DNA from: Gluconacetobacter takamatsuzukensis | GTDB taxonomy: Bacteria; Pseudomonadota; Alphaproteobacteria; Acetobacterales; Acetobacteraceae | Reading direction: 5' to 3' | Assembly: GCF_014174275.1 (NCBI RefSeq) | Contig: NZ_JABEQK010000009.1 | Span: 110,074-174,073 of the forward strand | DNA: 64,000 nt | Part shown: positions 41,346 through 50,708 of the stretch, one piece after another | How positions within the stretch are numbered: the first letter of the stretch is position 1 | How the letters are laid out: every line of letters begins with the position of its first letter | Notes under the pieces: model-generated | The model's database searches: none | What the model saw: the letters and a program-made list of their open reading frames with translations, nothing else | Told to the model about the DNA's origin: nothing | Made by a program: the position numbers and the translations under genes

Positions 41346-44300
41346 TCACGCAAAGCGCCGCAAATCCAGCGTCCGCGGCTGCTCCAGCGACCGCCGCACG
41401 ACCGGCGCCGCCATCACCCCCACCGTATGGCCGAACGGGAAGAAGCGAATGCGACGACGCGCCTCGGCCTCGTTCGCATTCACCGGCCGCGTTTCGTAAT
41501 TGCGGCCGCCGGGATGGGCGACGTGATAGGTCAGACCACCGATGCTGCGACCGGTCCAGGTGTCGTACACATCGAATACCAGCGGAGATTGCACGCCCAC
41601 CGTCGGGTGCAGGGCGCTGGGCGGGTTCCAGGCCTTGAAGCGCACGCCGCCGACATATTCGCCCTGTCGCTCGGTCCGGGTCAGCGGCACGCCGACGCCG
41701 TTGCAGGCCAGGATATAGCGTTCGTCCACCCACCCGGTCACGCGCACCTGGACCCGTTCGGCGGAACTGTCGACATAACGCACGGTGCCCCCCGCCGCCG
41801 GTTCCTCGGCCAGGGTATGCCAGGGTTCCAGCGCGTGGCGCAGGTCCAGCGTCATGCCCAGCAGCGGAACCGCGCCGATTTCGGGGAAGCGAAACGCCAT
41901 GTGCGGCGCGAACCAGTCGGCCTCCAGCGGCGCGCCCAGGGCACGCAGCTCGGCGATGGCATCGGTGAAATCGCGGCTGACATAATGCGGCAGCATGAAA
42001 TCGTCATGCAGGCGCGTGCCCCAGCGCACCAGCCGCCGCTCGTAGGGCTGTTTCCAGAAGGCGGCGACGGCCGCGCGCATCAGCAGCATCTGCGCCGCCG
42101 CCATCTGATGATGGGGCGGCATTTCGAAGGCGCGATATTCCACCAGCCCCAGCCGGCCGGACGCGCTTTCCGGTGCGTAGAGCTTGTCGATGCAAAATTC
42201 GGTACGGTGCGTGTTGCCCGTAATGTCGGCCAGCAGGTTGCGGAACAGCCGGTCGGTCAGCCAGGGCGGCGGCGGCTGGTCGGGCCGCACCTGCGCGAAG
42301 GCGATCTCCAGCTCCGCCACACTGTCGTCGCGCGCCTCATCCACGCGGGGATGCTGCGAGGACGGCCCGATGAACAGGCCGCTGAACAGATAGGACAGCG
42401 ACGGATGGTTGTGCCAGAACCCGACCAGCGATTTCAGCAGGTCGGGCCGGCGCAGGAACGGGCTGTCGACAGCGCGGGCGGCGCCCATCACCACATGGTT
42501 GCCGCCGCCGGTGCCGACATGGCGGCCATCGACCATGAATTTCTCGGCGATCAGCCCGATCGCACGCGCCTCGTCATAAAGCTGCTCGCTGCGGCCGACA
42601 TGCTCGTCCCAGCTCGCCGCGGGATGGATATTGACCTCGATCACGCCGGGGTCCGGCGTGATCGAGAAATTCAGCAGGCGCGGATCACGCGGCGGCTGGT
42701 AGCCTTCCAGCACCACCTTGCGCCCGAAGGCCCGGGCCGTGTCCTCGACCGCCGCGCACAGATCCAGCCAGTCTTCCGCCGCGTAGAGCGGGGGAAAGAA
42801 GACATGCAGGATACCGCCGCGTGCCTCGACCGCCAGCGCGGTGCGCACCAGTTCCGGCTCTTCCCGCCCGACTTCCACCAGATGGTCGGCCACGGCGCGA
42901 TCCAGCGCGATGCGGCCGGTGCCGCCGCCCGGATAGGGCGGCAGGGCCGGCAGCTCCGACAGGGCGGGCACGTCTCCCCCCTCGCCCACGCCACCGCGCC
43001 CAGGCACCCCCTGTTCCGCCCAGCCGGGAGCCGTGCCCCCGGCCGAGGGGCCGGTGCGGCGGGCCAGCGCCGGATGGGGCGGCAGCGGCGGCATGGGCGC
43101 GAACGGATCGCGCTCCATGTCATGGTCGATCGCATCATCGCTGGCCCACAGCAGGCTCTGCAGCGGCAGGCGGAAGCCCACCGGCGCATCCCCGGGGACG
43201 AGGAACATCAGGTCGCCACGGAAGAACCAGCGCCCGGACTGCCAGCGGCGCACGCCGTCGCGCACCACGACGCGCAGCGGCAGCACGCTGCCGACCGGCA
43301 CGTTCAGCCCGTGGCCATAGACGCGGGCCAGGCGCTCGCGCTCCAGCGGATCGCGCAGCTTGGAATCCTCGACGATCACATTGGCCGGCAGCCGATGCTC
43401 ACGCCACAGATAGTAATGAATGTCCTCATAGGCCGGATTGACCAGGCCGGGATCGACCTGCAACCGCTCGGCCAGCGCACGGCAGAAGGCGGCGGCATCC
43501 TGTTCGGTCGCGGTATCGCTGTCATCGTCCGAGGCCAGCAGCGCCGGGTCGGTCCAGATCGGCTCGCCATCGCGGCGCCAATGGCATACCAGCGCCCAGC
43601 GCGGCAATTGCTCGCCGGGATAATGCTTGCCCAGCACATGCTGGATCGCCGCCCCTTTCGACCAGAGCGGCAGCAGCCGCCGCAGCAGCCGCCCGGCATA
43701 GGCGCGCTTGGTCGGGCCCAGCGCGTCGATGTTCCATTCCGGGGCGTCCATGTCGGCAGCGGCGATGAAGGTCGGCTCGCCGCCCATGGTCAGGCCTACC
43801 GCGCCCGCCTCAAGCGTCTCATCGACGGCACGTCCGGCCGCGAGAATCGCCTGCCATTGCGCATCGTCATAAGGCCGGGTGGTGCGCGGCGTTTCCAGCA
43901 CCCGCGTCACCGACATGGCGAAATCGAAACTGGTCTCGCATTTCTCGATCAGGCCCGAGATCGGCGCGGCCGAGGCCGGCTCGGGCGTCGCGGCCAGCGG
44001 GATATGCCCCTCGCCGGTCAGCAGGCCGGACGTCGCATCCAGCCCGACCCACCCGGCGCCGGGCAGATAGACCTCGGCCCAGGCATGCAGGTCGGTAAAA
44101 TCCTCGGTCGGGCCTTCGGGCCCCGTCAGGGGCTTCTGGTCCGCCACGAGCTGGATCAGATAGCCAGAGACGAAACGCGCGGCGAAGCCCAGGTTGCGCA
44201 GCACCTGCACCAGCAGCCAGGCGCTGTCGCGGCACGACCCGCGTCCCTGCTCCAGCGTCTCCTCCGGCGTCCACACGCCGGGCTCCATCCGCACCACATA

Positions 44301-44771
44301 GGCGATGCGCTGCTGGATCCGCTGGTTCAGCGCCACCAGCATGTCCACCGTGCGCTGCCGGCTGGGGTCGACGCCCGCCAGCAGCGCCGACAGCAGCGGC
44401 CCCGGCTCCTCACATACGCGATAGGGCGCCAGCTCGCCGGCCAGCACCGGATCGTAGGCGAACGGCCAGTGTTCGGCCTCGGGCTCGAGAAAGAAGTCGA
44501 ACGGGTTGATCGTGGCCATGTCGGCCACCAGATCCACAGTGACCTCGAAACGGGTCACGCGCTCCGGAAACACGACCCGGGCCTGATAATTGCCCGACGG
44601 ATCCTGCATCCAGTTGATGAAATGGGGTTTGGGTTCGATCCGCAGCGCGTAGGACACGATCGGCGTGCGGGCATGGGGGGCCGGGCGAAGCCGGATGGTC
44701 TGTGGACCGAGCGAGACCGGACGGTCGTATTGATAGCCGGTACGATGCGTCAGCGCGACGTGCAGGGTCAT
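41346..44771 (-). CDS. Transglutaminase-DUF2126 fusion protein (system B)
   Basis: This 1141-residue protein has an N-terminal transglutaminase-like domain (about 1-290) with candidate triad C180 (QGRGSCRDSAW), H229 (DLHAWAEVYL) and D245 (GLDATSG). A long DUF2126 (COG4196) region follows (about 320-1141), with GAVGLTMGGEPTFIAAADMD, DIHYYLWREHRLPANVIVED, ITPDPGVIEVNIHPAASWDE and GTGGGNHVVMGAARAVDSPF. DUF2126 has been proposed to have a glutamine-synthetase/GCS2-like carboxylate-amine ligase fold; the EVNIHP and NHVVMG segments fit a metal/ATP site, but activity is unproven. A Pro/Gly-rich linker lies at about 568-600. The ATG at 44771 has AAGG upstream. It diverges from the ATP-grasp/alpha-E operon. 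Confidence 0.88.
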   Translation of the reverse strand: MTLHVALTHRTGYQYDRPVSLGPQTIRLRPAPHARTPIVSYALRIEPKPHFINWMQDPSGNYQARVVFPERVTRFEVTVDLVADMATINPFDFFLEPEAEHWPFAYDPVLAGELAPYRVCEEPGPLLSALLAGVDPSRQRTVDMLVALNQRIQQRIAYVVRMEPGVWTPEETLEQGRGSCRDSAWLLVQVLRNLGFAARFVSGYLIQLVADQKPLTGPEGPTEDFTDLHAWAEVYLPGAGWVGLDATSGLLTGEGHIPLAATPEPASAAPISGLIEKCETSFDFAMSVTRVLETPRTTRPYDDAQWQAILAAGRAVDETLEAGAVGLTMGGEPTFIAAADMDAPEWNIDALGPTKRAYAGRLLRRLLPLWSKGAAIQHVLGKHYPGEQLPRWALVCHWRRDGEPIWTDPALLASDDDSDTATEQDAAAFCRALAERLQVDPGLVNPAYEDIHYYLWREHRLPANVIVEDSKLRDPLERERLARVYGHGLNVPVGSVLPLRVVVRDGVRRWQSGRWFFRGDLMFLVPGDAPVGFRLPLQSLLWASDDAIDHDMERDPFAPMPPLPPHPALARRTGPSAGGTAPGWAEQGVPGRGGVGEGGDVPALSELPALPPYPGGGTGRIALDRAVADHLVEVGREEPELVRTALAVEARGGILHVFFPPLYAAEDWLDLCAAVEDTARAFGRKVVLEGYQPPRDPRLLNFSITPDPGVIEVNIHPAASWDEHVGRSEQLYDEARAIGLIAEKFMVDGRHVGTGGGNHVVMGAARAVDSPFLRRPDLLKSLVGFWHNHPSLSYLFSGLFIGPSSQHPRVDEARDDSVAELEIAFAQVRPDQPPPPWLTDRLFRNLLADITGNTHRTEFCIDKLYAPESASGRLGLVEYRAFEMPPHHQMAAAQMLLMRAAVAAFWKQPYERRLVRWGTRLHDDFMLPHYVSRDFTDAIAELRALGAPLEADWFAPHMAFRFPEIGAVPLLGMTLDLRHALEPWHTLAEEPAAGGTVRYVDSSAERVQVRVTGWVDERYILACNGVGVPLTRTERQGEYVGGVRFKAWNPPSALHPTVGVQSPLVFDVYDTWTGRSIGGLTYHVAHPGGRNYETRPVNANEAEARRRIRFFPFGHTVGVMAAPVVRRSLEQPRTLDLRRFA

Positions 44772-45022
44772 GCGTCGACCTTGAGCCAGAGTGATATTCC
44801 GTACCGGGAACGGTAGCCCAGCATGGTCCGCCGCGAACAGGGGGAAAGCGGAATTTCCCGCCGCCTCACCCCGGAATAATAGCAATACGGCGATGATGCC
44901 GATTGGCCCTTGGCGGCGGCGCAAATTCTTGCTTGGCTGTAACGGAAACACGGACCAGCAGGTGGGGTGGACATGAATCCTTCGCGCCTGATCTCCTGCC
45001 ATGCACGGGAGAAAACGGGATA

Positions 45023-46507
45023 ATGAGCGACCACGGGAGCGATCCGGGGCAGCAGCAGGCACAACAGGGGCCGGGCCTGTTCGTGTCCTACGATACGCCT
45101 GATTTCTATTGCGAATTGATGAACCGGCGGGACCCGCCGCCCGAAAGCCTGACCCTGATTCGCGAAAGGCTGGCCCATTTCGGGCTGACGGAACTGCGCC
45201 AGAGGGCCCGCGTCGCCGAGGCCGACCTGTATAATCTGGGCATCACCTTCACCGTCTATACCGATCGCGACGCGATCGACCGCATCCTGCCCGTCGACCT
45301 GATCCCGCGCGTGCTGACCGCCGCCGAATGGGACCATGTCGAGCGCGGCGTGCAGCAGCGCGTCGCGGCGATCAATCATTTCCTGTGGGATATCTACCAC
45401 GAGCGCCGCATCCTGAAGGACGGCATCGTTCCCGCCGGGCTGGTGCTGGGCAACTCCAACTACCGGCCCGAGATGGAGGGGCTGGACGTCCCCGGCGGCG
45501 TCTACGTCCACATCAACGGCACCGACCTGGTCCGTGACGGCGCGGGCAATTTCCTGGTTCTGGAAGACAATGCGCGCACCCCCTCGGGCGTGTCCTACGT
45601 CATCGAGAACCGGCACATGATGCTGCGCAGCATGCCCGACCTGGCCGCCGGGCTGGACCTGATGCCGGTGGACGAATACGGGCCGCGCCTGCGCCGCGCG
45701 CTGACCGAAACGGCGCCCGCCGACATCCGGGACCCGCAGGTCGTCCTGCTGTCGCCGGGCATCTACAACTCCGCCTATTTCGAACATGTCTTCCTGGCGC
45801 GCGAAATGGGCGTGCCGCTGGTCGAGGGCCGCGACCTGATGGTCGAGAACGGCCGCGTCTTCATGCGCACCGTGGCCGGCCCACGCCCGGTCCATTCGAT
45901 CTATCGCCGCCTGAATGACGATTTTCTCGACCCGCACGTCTTCAACCCCGACAGCATGCTGGGCGTTCCGGGGCTGGTGGACGCCTATCGTCGCGGCAAC
46001 GTGACGATCGCGAACGCGATCGGCACCGGCGTCGCGGACGACAAGGCCGTCTACGCCTACATGCCGCGCATCATCCGCTATTATCTGGGCGAGGAACCGA
46101 TCCTCTCGAACGTCGAGACCCATATCTGCGCCGAGCCCGAGGGACTGGCCTATACGCTGGCGAACCTGGACCAGCTGGTGGTCAAGCCGGTCGGCGAATC
46201 CGGCGGCTACGGCCTGATCATCGGCCCGCACGCCACCAGGGACGAACTGGAGACATTCCGCGCCAGCCTGCTGGCCGATCCGGCCAATTACATCAGCCAG
46301 CCGGTCATCGACCTGTCGGTCTGCCCCACATTGTGCGAGGCCGGGGTCGAGGCAAGGCATGTCGACCTGCGGCCCTTCGCCGTCACCGGCGAATCGACCT
46401 GGGTGCTGCCCGGCGGCCTGTCGCGCGTGGCACTGCGCAAGGGGTCGCTGGTGGTCAATTCCTCGCAGGGCGGCGGCTCGAAGGATACATGGGTGCTGGC
46501 ATCATGA
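45023..46507 (+). CDS. Circularly permuted ATP-grasp protein (system B)
   Basis: This 494-residue protein is of the COG2308 type. Typical blocks are GVQQRVAAINHFLWDIYHER, GGVYVHINGTDLVRDGAGNF, LVLEDNARTPSGVSYVIENR, NAIGTGVADDKAVYAYMPRI and LVVKPVGESGGYGLIIGPHA, the last carrying the ATP-binding Lys and Gly-rich loop. It should activate a carboxylate as acyl phosphate and join it to an amine. The start at 45023 gives the family's usual length. The following alpha-E gene overlaps its stop (ATGA). It diverges from the DUF2126 gene with about 250 bp between starts. Confidence 0.88.
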   Translation: MSDHGSDPGQQQAQQGPGLFVSYDTPDFYCELMNRRDPPPESLTLIRERLAHFGLTELRQRARVAEADLYNLGITFTVYTDRDAIDRILPVDLIPRVLTAAEWDHVERGVQQRVAAINHFLWDIYHERRILKDGIVPAGLVLGNSNYRPEMEGLDVPGGVYVHINGTDLVRDGAGNFLVLEDNARTPSGVSYVIENRHMMLRSMPDLAAGLDLMPVDEYGPRLRRALTETAPADIRDPQVVLLSPGIYNSAYFEHVFLAREMGVPLVEGRDLMVENGRVFMRTVAGPRPVHSIYRRLNDDFLDPHVFNPDSMLGVPGLVDAYRRGNVTIANAIGTGVADDKAVYAYMPRIIRYYLGEEPILSNVETHICAEPEGLAYTLANLDQLVVKPVGESGGYGLIIGPHATRDELETFRASLLADPANYISQPVIDLSVCPTLCEAGVEARHVDLRPFAVTGESTWVLPGGLSRVALRKGSLVVNSSQGGGSKDTWVLAS

Positions 46508-47559
46508 ACCCTGTCATGATCGATATTCCGCCGGGCGGCATCGCCATGCCCAACCTGCTGTCGCGCTACGCCGAATGCACCATCTGGCTGGCGCGCTACA
46601 TGGAGCGGATCGAGAACCTGGCCCGCCTGGTCGACGTCACCGAAACATTCGTGCGCGCGCGCAGCACCAGCAGCGGCTGGCTGTCGATCGTGCAGATCAA
46701 CGCCGACGACGAACGGTTCTTCGAACGGCACGGCGCCGCGTCGGAGGAAAATGTCGTCGGCTTCTATGTCATCGACCGCGAGAATCCGAATTCCATCGTC
46801 TCGATCGCCCACGCGGCGCGCGAAAACGCGCGGTCGCTGCGGCCGCTGATCTCGACCGAGATGTGGATGCATCTCAACATGTTCACCAACGCGGTCAGCG
46901 CGCTGGGGCCGACCGATATCCGCGCCTCCAACCTCTCCGCCCTGTGCGCGCGGCTGAAGCAGGATTGCCAGACGCATCACGGCATCACCGAGGGCACGTT
47001 CTATCGCGACCAGGCCTGGCTGTTCTACCTGATCGGCCGCAACCTGGAGCGCGCCGACCAGATCACACGGCTGATCGACATCAAATACCACACGCTGCTG
47101 CCCAGCGTCGCCGGGGTGGGGTCCGAGGTCGATATCGGCCAGTGGGCCGCCGTGCTGCGCTCCGCCGCCGCCTATCACGCCTTCCGCCGCACGGTTGCGG
47201 GCGACATGACCCCGGCCAACGTGGTGGGCTTCCTGCTCAAGAATGACGGCTTCCCCCGCTCGCTCTCGACCAGCCTGCGCCAGTTGCACTGGGCGGTGGG
47301 GCACCTGCGCACCGATTACGGACTCAAGAACGGCTATGCCGCCGCCGAGCGGATCGAGGAACTGCGCGCCACCCTGGCGGAACAGACGGTCGAAGACATC
47401 ATCGTGCGCGGCCTGCACGAATTCCTCGACTGGGTGCAGCGCGAACTGCATCTGGTCCAGGGCGAGATCGCCCGCGCCTTCTGGCCCCCGGCCATGCCGG
47501 CCTCCACCGCCAATCCGGAGCCCGGTTCGGGCTTCAGTCAGGAACAGTCCCAGTCATGA
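46504..47559 (+). CDS. Alpha-E domain protein (system B)
   Basis: This 351-residue all-helical DUF403/COG2307 protein always travels with the ATP-grasp partner. It has LLSRYAECTIWLARYMERIE near the start, then TFYRDQAWLFYLIGRNLERA and GFPRSLSTSLRQLHWAVGHL. The repeated Tyr/Arg/Glu pattern LxRYMERxE and LxRNLERAD is the family mark. It is thought to assist or regulate the ligase. Start and stop overlap both neighbours (ATGA each), so ligase, alpha-E and aldehyde dehydrogenase are made together. Confidence 0.88.
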   Translation: MNPVMIDIPPGGIAMPNLLSRYAECTIWLARYMERIENLARLVDVTETFVRARSTSSGWLSIVQINADDERFFERHGAASEENVVGFYVIDRENPNSIVSIAHAARENARSLRPLISTEMWMHLNMFTNAVSALGPTDIRASNLSALCARLKQDCQTHHGITEGTFYRDQAWLFYLIGRNLERADQITRLIDIKYHTLLPSVAGVGSEVDIGQWAAVLRSAAAYHAFRRTVAGDMTPANVVGFLLKNDGFPRSLSTSLRQLHWAVGHLRTDYGLKNGYAAAERIEELRATLAEQTVEDIIVRGLHEFLDWVQRELHLVQGEIARAFWPPAMPASTANPEPGSGFSQEQSQS

Positions 47560-49016
47560 CGTCGCCGTTCGATCCCGGCCGCCTGCCCCACGCGACACAA
47601 TTCTATATCGATGGCGCATGGGTCGACCCCCTCGCCCCGCGCCTGCTCGATGTCATCGATCCCGCCACCGAGGCCCCGTGCGCCGCCATCGCGCTGGGCA
47701 GCGCGGGCGATGTCGACCGCGCGGTGGCGGCGGCACGGCGCGCCTTCGCCACCTGGTCGGTTTCGACCCGCGCCGAACGGCTGGCCGTATTCGACCGGAT
47801 CCTGACGGTCTATCGCCGGCGCATGGGCGACATGGCCGCCGCGATCTCGCTGGAAATGGGCGCCCCCCTGCCCATGGCGCGCGACGCCCAGGCCTGGGCC
47901 GGCATGGCGCATCTCGAGGAAACGGCCCGCGCCCTGCGCGATTTCACATTCGACCAGCCCATCGACGGCATGCTGATCACGCGCGAACCGGTGGGCGTGG
48001 TCGGGCTGATCACGCCGTGGAACTGGCCGATGAACCAGATCGCCTGCAAGGTCGGGCCGGCACTGGCCGCAGGCTGCACCATGGTCCTGAAACCCAGCGA
48101 GATCGCACCGCTGAGCGGCCTGCTGTTCGCCGAAATCCTCGACGAGGCCGGTGTGCCGCCCGGCGTGTTCAACCTGGTCAACGGCGACGGCCCCGCGGTA
48201 GGCGAGGCCATTGCCCGCCACCCGGATATCGAGATGGTGTCCTTCACCGGCTCGACCCGTGCGGGCACCATCGTCGCCCGCCTGGCGGCCGACACGGTCA
48301 AGCGCGTGCATCAGGAACTGGGCGGAAAATCGCCCAACATCATCCTGCCCGACGCCGATTTCACCGACGCCGTGCGGCGCGGCGTGGCCGGCTGCTTCGG
48401 CAATTCGGGCCAGTCCTGCGACGCCCCGACCCGCATGCTGGTACCCGCCGGCCGAATGGACGAGGCCATGGCCATCGCGGCACAGGCAACGGCGACCTTC
48501 ATCGTCGGCCCGCCCGATGGCCCGAACACCCGGCTGGGCCCGGTGGTCAGCCAGGTGCAGTTCGACAAGATCCAGCACCTGATCCAGGTCGGCATCGACG
48601 AGGGCGCCACCCTGGTCGCCGGCGGACCGGGCCGGCCGGACGGCCTGCCGGTCGGCTATTACGTACGCCCCACCGTGTTCGGCCGCGTCACCCCGGACAT
48701 GACGATCGCGCGCGAGGAAATCTTCGGCCCCGTCCTGTCGATCATCGCCTATGACGATGTGGACCACGCAATCGCCATCGCCAACGACACACCCTACGGC
48801 CTGGCGGCCTACGTGCAGGGCGGCGACCTGGCCCAGGCCCGTGCGGTGGCCCGGCGCCTGCGGGCGGGCAATGTGAACATCAACGGCGCCCCCTGGACCG
48901 TGGCCGCCCCCTTCGGCGGCTACAAACAGTCCGGCAATGGGCGCGAATGCGGCGAATACGGGCTGGCCGACTTCCTGGAAATCAAGGCCATCCTGGGATA
49001 CGGGCCCGACGCGTGA
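47556..49016 (+). CDS. NAD(P)-dependent aldehyde dehydrogenase
   Basis: This 486-residue enzyme of the ALDH superfamily oxidises an aldehyde to an acid. The cofactor motif is in ITPWNWPMNQIACKVGPAL, the general base E255 in ELGGKSPN, and the catalytic C288 in GNSGQSCDAPTRM, with EEIFGPVL and the C-terminal PFGGYKQSGNGRECGEYG. Translational coupling to alpha-E upstream (ATGA) and to the FAD-dependent oxidase downstream (GTGA) is notable. With that oxidase it could form a PuuB/PuuC-like pair acting on an amine or its gamma-glutamyl amide. The substrate is not deducible from sequence. Confidence 0.9.
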   Translation: MTSPFDPGRLPHATQFYIDGAWVDPLAPRLLDVIDPATEAPCAAIALGSAGDVDRAVAAARRAFATWSVSTRAERLAVFDRILTVYRRRMGDMAAAISLEMGAPLPMARDAQAWAGMAHLEETARALRDFTFDQPIDGMLITREPVGVVGLITPWNWPMNQIACKVGPALAAGCTMVLKPSEIAPLSGLLFAEILDEAGVPPGVFNLVNGDGPAVGEAIARHPDIEMVSFTGSTRAGTIVARLAADTVKRVHQELGGKSPNIILPDADFTDAVRRGVAGCFGNSGQSCDAPTRMLVPAGRMDEAMAIAAQATATFIVGPPDGPNTRLGPVVSQVQFDKIQHLIQVGIDEGATLVAGGPGRPDGLPVGYYVRPTVFGRVTPDMTIAREEIFGPVLSIIAYDDVDHAIAIANDTPYGLAAYVQGGDLAQARAVARRLRAGNVNINGAPWTVAAPFGGYKQSGNGRECGEYGLADFLEIKAILGYGPDA

Positions 49017-50314
49017 CAGGCATCGCCGCCCTGCCGGCCAGCCTGTATGCCGACACCGCCCGGCCGGCGGCACCCACCCCGCCGCTGGCGGGCGAAACCC
49101 GGGTCCAGACCGTCCTGATCGGCGGCGGCTTCACCGCCCTGTCGGCCGCCCTGCACCTGGCCGAAGCCGGCCACGCCGTGGCGGTGCTGGAGGCCAACGA
49201 ACCCGGCTGGGGCGCCTCGGGCCGTAATGGCGGACAGGTCAATCCGGGCCTCAAGACCCTGCCCTCCGAGGTCGAACGCCATTTCGGCCCGGAACGCGGG
49301 GCCCGCCTGGCCCAGGCGGCGTGGACCGCCCCCGACCTGGTGTTCGACCTGATCGCGCGCCACGGCATCGACTGCGCCGCCGCGCGCGGCGGCACCCTGC
49401 GGGCCGCCATCGCCGATTCCCAGATCCCGGCCCTGCGGCAACTGGCCGACGAATGCGCGGCACGCGGCGGCGATGTCGCGTGGCTGGATGGCACGGAAAT
49501 CGCCGCGCGCACCGGCACGGCCCATTATCGCGCGGCCCTGCTGGACCGCCGGGGCGGACAGGTCAACCCGCTGGCTCTGGCGCGCGGCCTGGCCGAGGCC
49601 GCCATCGCCCACGGCGCCGCGATTTACGGCGGCTCCCGCGCGCTATCGGTGCGCCGCGACGGCCCATGCTGGCGGGTCGGCACGCGCCAAGGCGCGGTGC
49701 TGGCCGACCGCGTGGTCTTCGCCACCAACGGCTATGCCGACCGGTTGTGGAACCGGCTGCGCCGCACCGTGGTCCCCGTCACCAGCGCCATCATCGCCAG
49801 CGCCCCCCTGCCACCCGAAGCCCGCACCCGCATCCTGGCCGGGCGCGAGGTGCTGTACGAACTGGGCGAGATCACGACCTATTACCGGATCGACGATGCG
49901 GGGCGGCTGCTGATCGGCGGCCGGTCGACGCTGGGCGAGCGCGACGGGCCGGACGCCTTCCCGTTCCTGCGCCGGCAGGCGCTCGCCCTGTGGCCCTTCC
50001 TGCGCGACGTCGCCTGGACCCACGGCTGGAACGGGCATGTGGCGGTCACGATGGACCATTACCCGCACTGGCACGAGCCCATGCCCGGCATCATCGCCTG
50101 CCTGGGCTATAACGGCCGCGGCGTCGCCATGGCGACGGTCCTGGGCCGCGAGATCGCACGCCGCGCCCTGGGCGCCGGCACCGAAGACATCCTGCTGCCA
50201 CCCGGCCCGATCCGCCCGATCCCCTTCCACGACGCATGGCCCCTGGGCGTGACGGCCAAAGTCCTGCAAGGCCGTCTCGCCGACGGGCTGGCACGCCTGA
50301 TAGCGCGGCAGTAA
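49013..50314 (+). CDS. FAD-dependent amine/amino-acid oxidase (DAO family, PuuB-like)
   Basis: This 433-residue flavoenzyme has its ADP-binding motif at about 33-40 (VLIGGGFTALSAALHLAEAG) and the GASGRNGGQVNPGLK loop typical of gamma-glutamylputrescine oxidase and related enzymes. The C-terminus has PGIIACLGYNGRGVAMATVL. The GTG start at 49013 overlaps the ALDH stop and is the only start that fits the N-terminal length. It would oxidise an amine to an aldehyde with H2O2 release, feeding the ALDH. The operon ends here. Confidence 0.87.
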   Translation: MTGIAALPASLYADTARPAAPTPPLAGETRVQTVLIGGGFTALSAALHLAEAGHAVAVLEANEPGWGASGRNGGQVNPGLKTLPSEVERHFGPERGARLAQAAWTAPDLVFDLIARHGIDCAAARGGTLRAAIADSQIPALRQLADECAARGGDVAWLDGTEIAARTGTAHYRAALLDRRGGQVNPLALARGLAEAAIAHGAAIYGGSRALSVRRDGPCWRVGTRQGAVLADRVVFATNGYADRLWNRLRRTVVPVTSAIIASAPLPPEARTRILAGREVLYELGEITTYYRIDDAGRLLIGGRSTLGERDGPDAFPFLRRQALALWPFLRDVAWTHGWNGHVAVTMDHYPHWHEPMPGIIACLGYNGRGVAMATVLGREIARRALGAGTEDILLPPGPIRPIPFHDAWPLGVTAKVLQGRLADGLARLIARQ

Positions 50315-50320
50315 ACGGAA

Positions 50321-50690
50321 CTACCCCTGCCGCGCCGGGTCCTGACGCGACAGGTCCGGGCGCGGCTGGAACGCGCGGATACGATTCCCGTCCGGATCGG
50401 CCATCGTCACGCTGCGCCCGAAATCCAGTTCGGTCGGCCCTTGCAGGATCGTGTAGCCGCGTTCCACCCACACGGCATGGACGGCCTCGACGGCGTCCGT
50501 CCGAAAGGCGATCTCGCCACCCTGTCCGTGCGTGGATGCGGGCTGAACATCCACGCGCTTCACAAGCCCAGCGTGTTGCCGCCCGGAAACCGGAACAGGG
50601 CAAAGGTTCCGGATCGATAGAGAGGCGCCGTGCCAGGCAGTACGGAATAACGCACATCACGACGGGCAACGTCACGAAGCCTCCGCAGCA
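50321..50690 (-). pseudogene. Broken VOC/glyoxalase-family gene
   Basis: The C-terminal half in one frame (50321-50563, GGEIAFRTDAVEAVHAVWVE, GPTELDFGRSVTMADPDGNR) and the N-terminal part in another frame (50560-50690, GTAPLYRSGTFALFRFPGGN then TLGL) together make one vicinal-oxygen-chelate protein. Relatives read LGLW followed by a basic residue at the join; here TTGTGAAG stands where TTGTGGAAG would keep the frame, so one G appears lost. The first part also lacks a clear start. It lies between the oxidase and the LysR gene. Confidence 0.65.
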
Positions 50691-50708
50691 CCCCGCTGAA
50701 CCCGCGCC

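Noticed and set aside
40770..44816. A plus-strand open frame of 1348 codons
   Set aside because: It lies opposite ddl and the DUF2126 gene, is full of Arg/Gln/His as expected for the reverse of high-GC codons, and has no recognisable domain.
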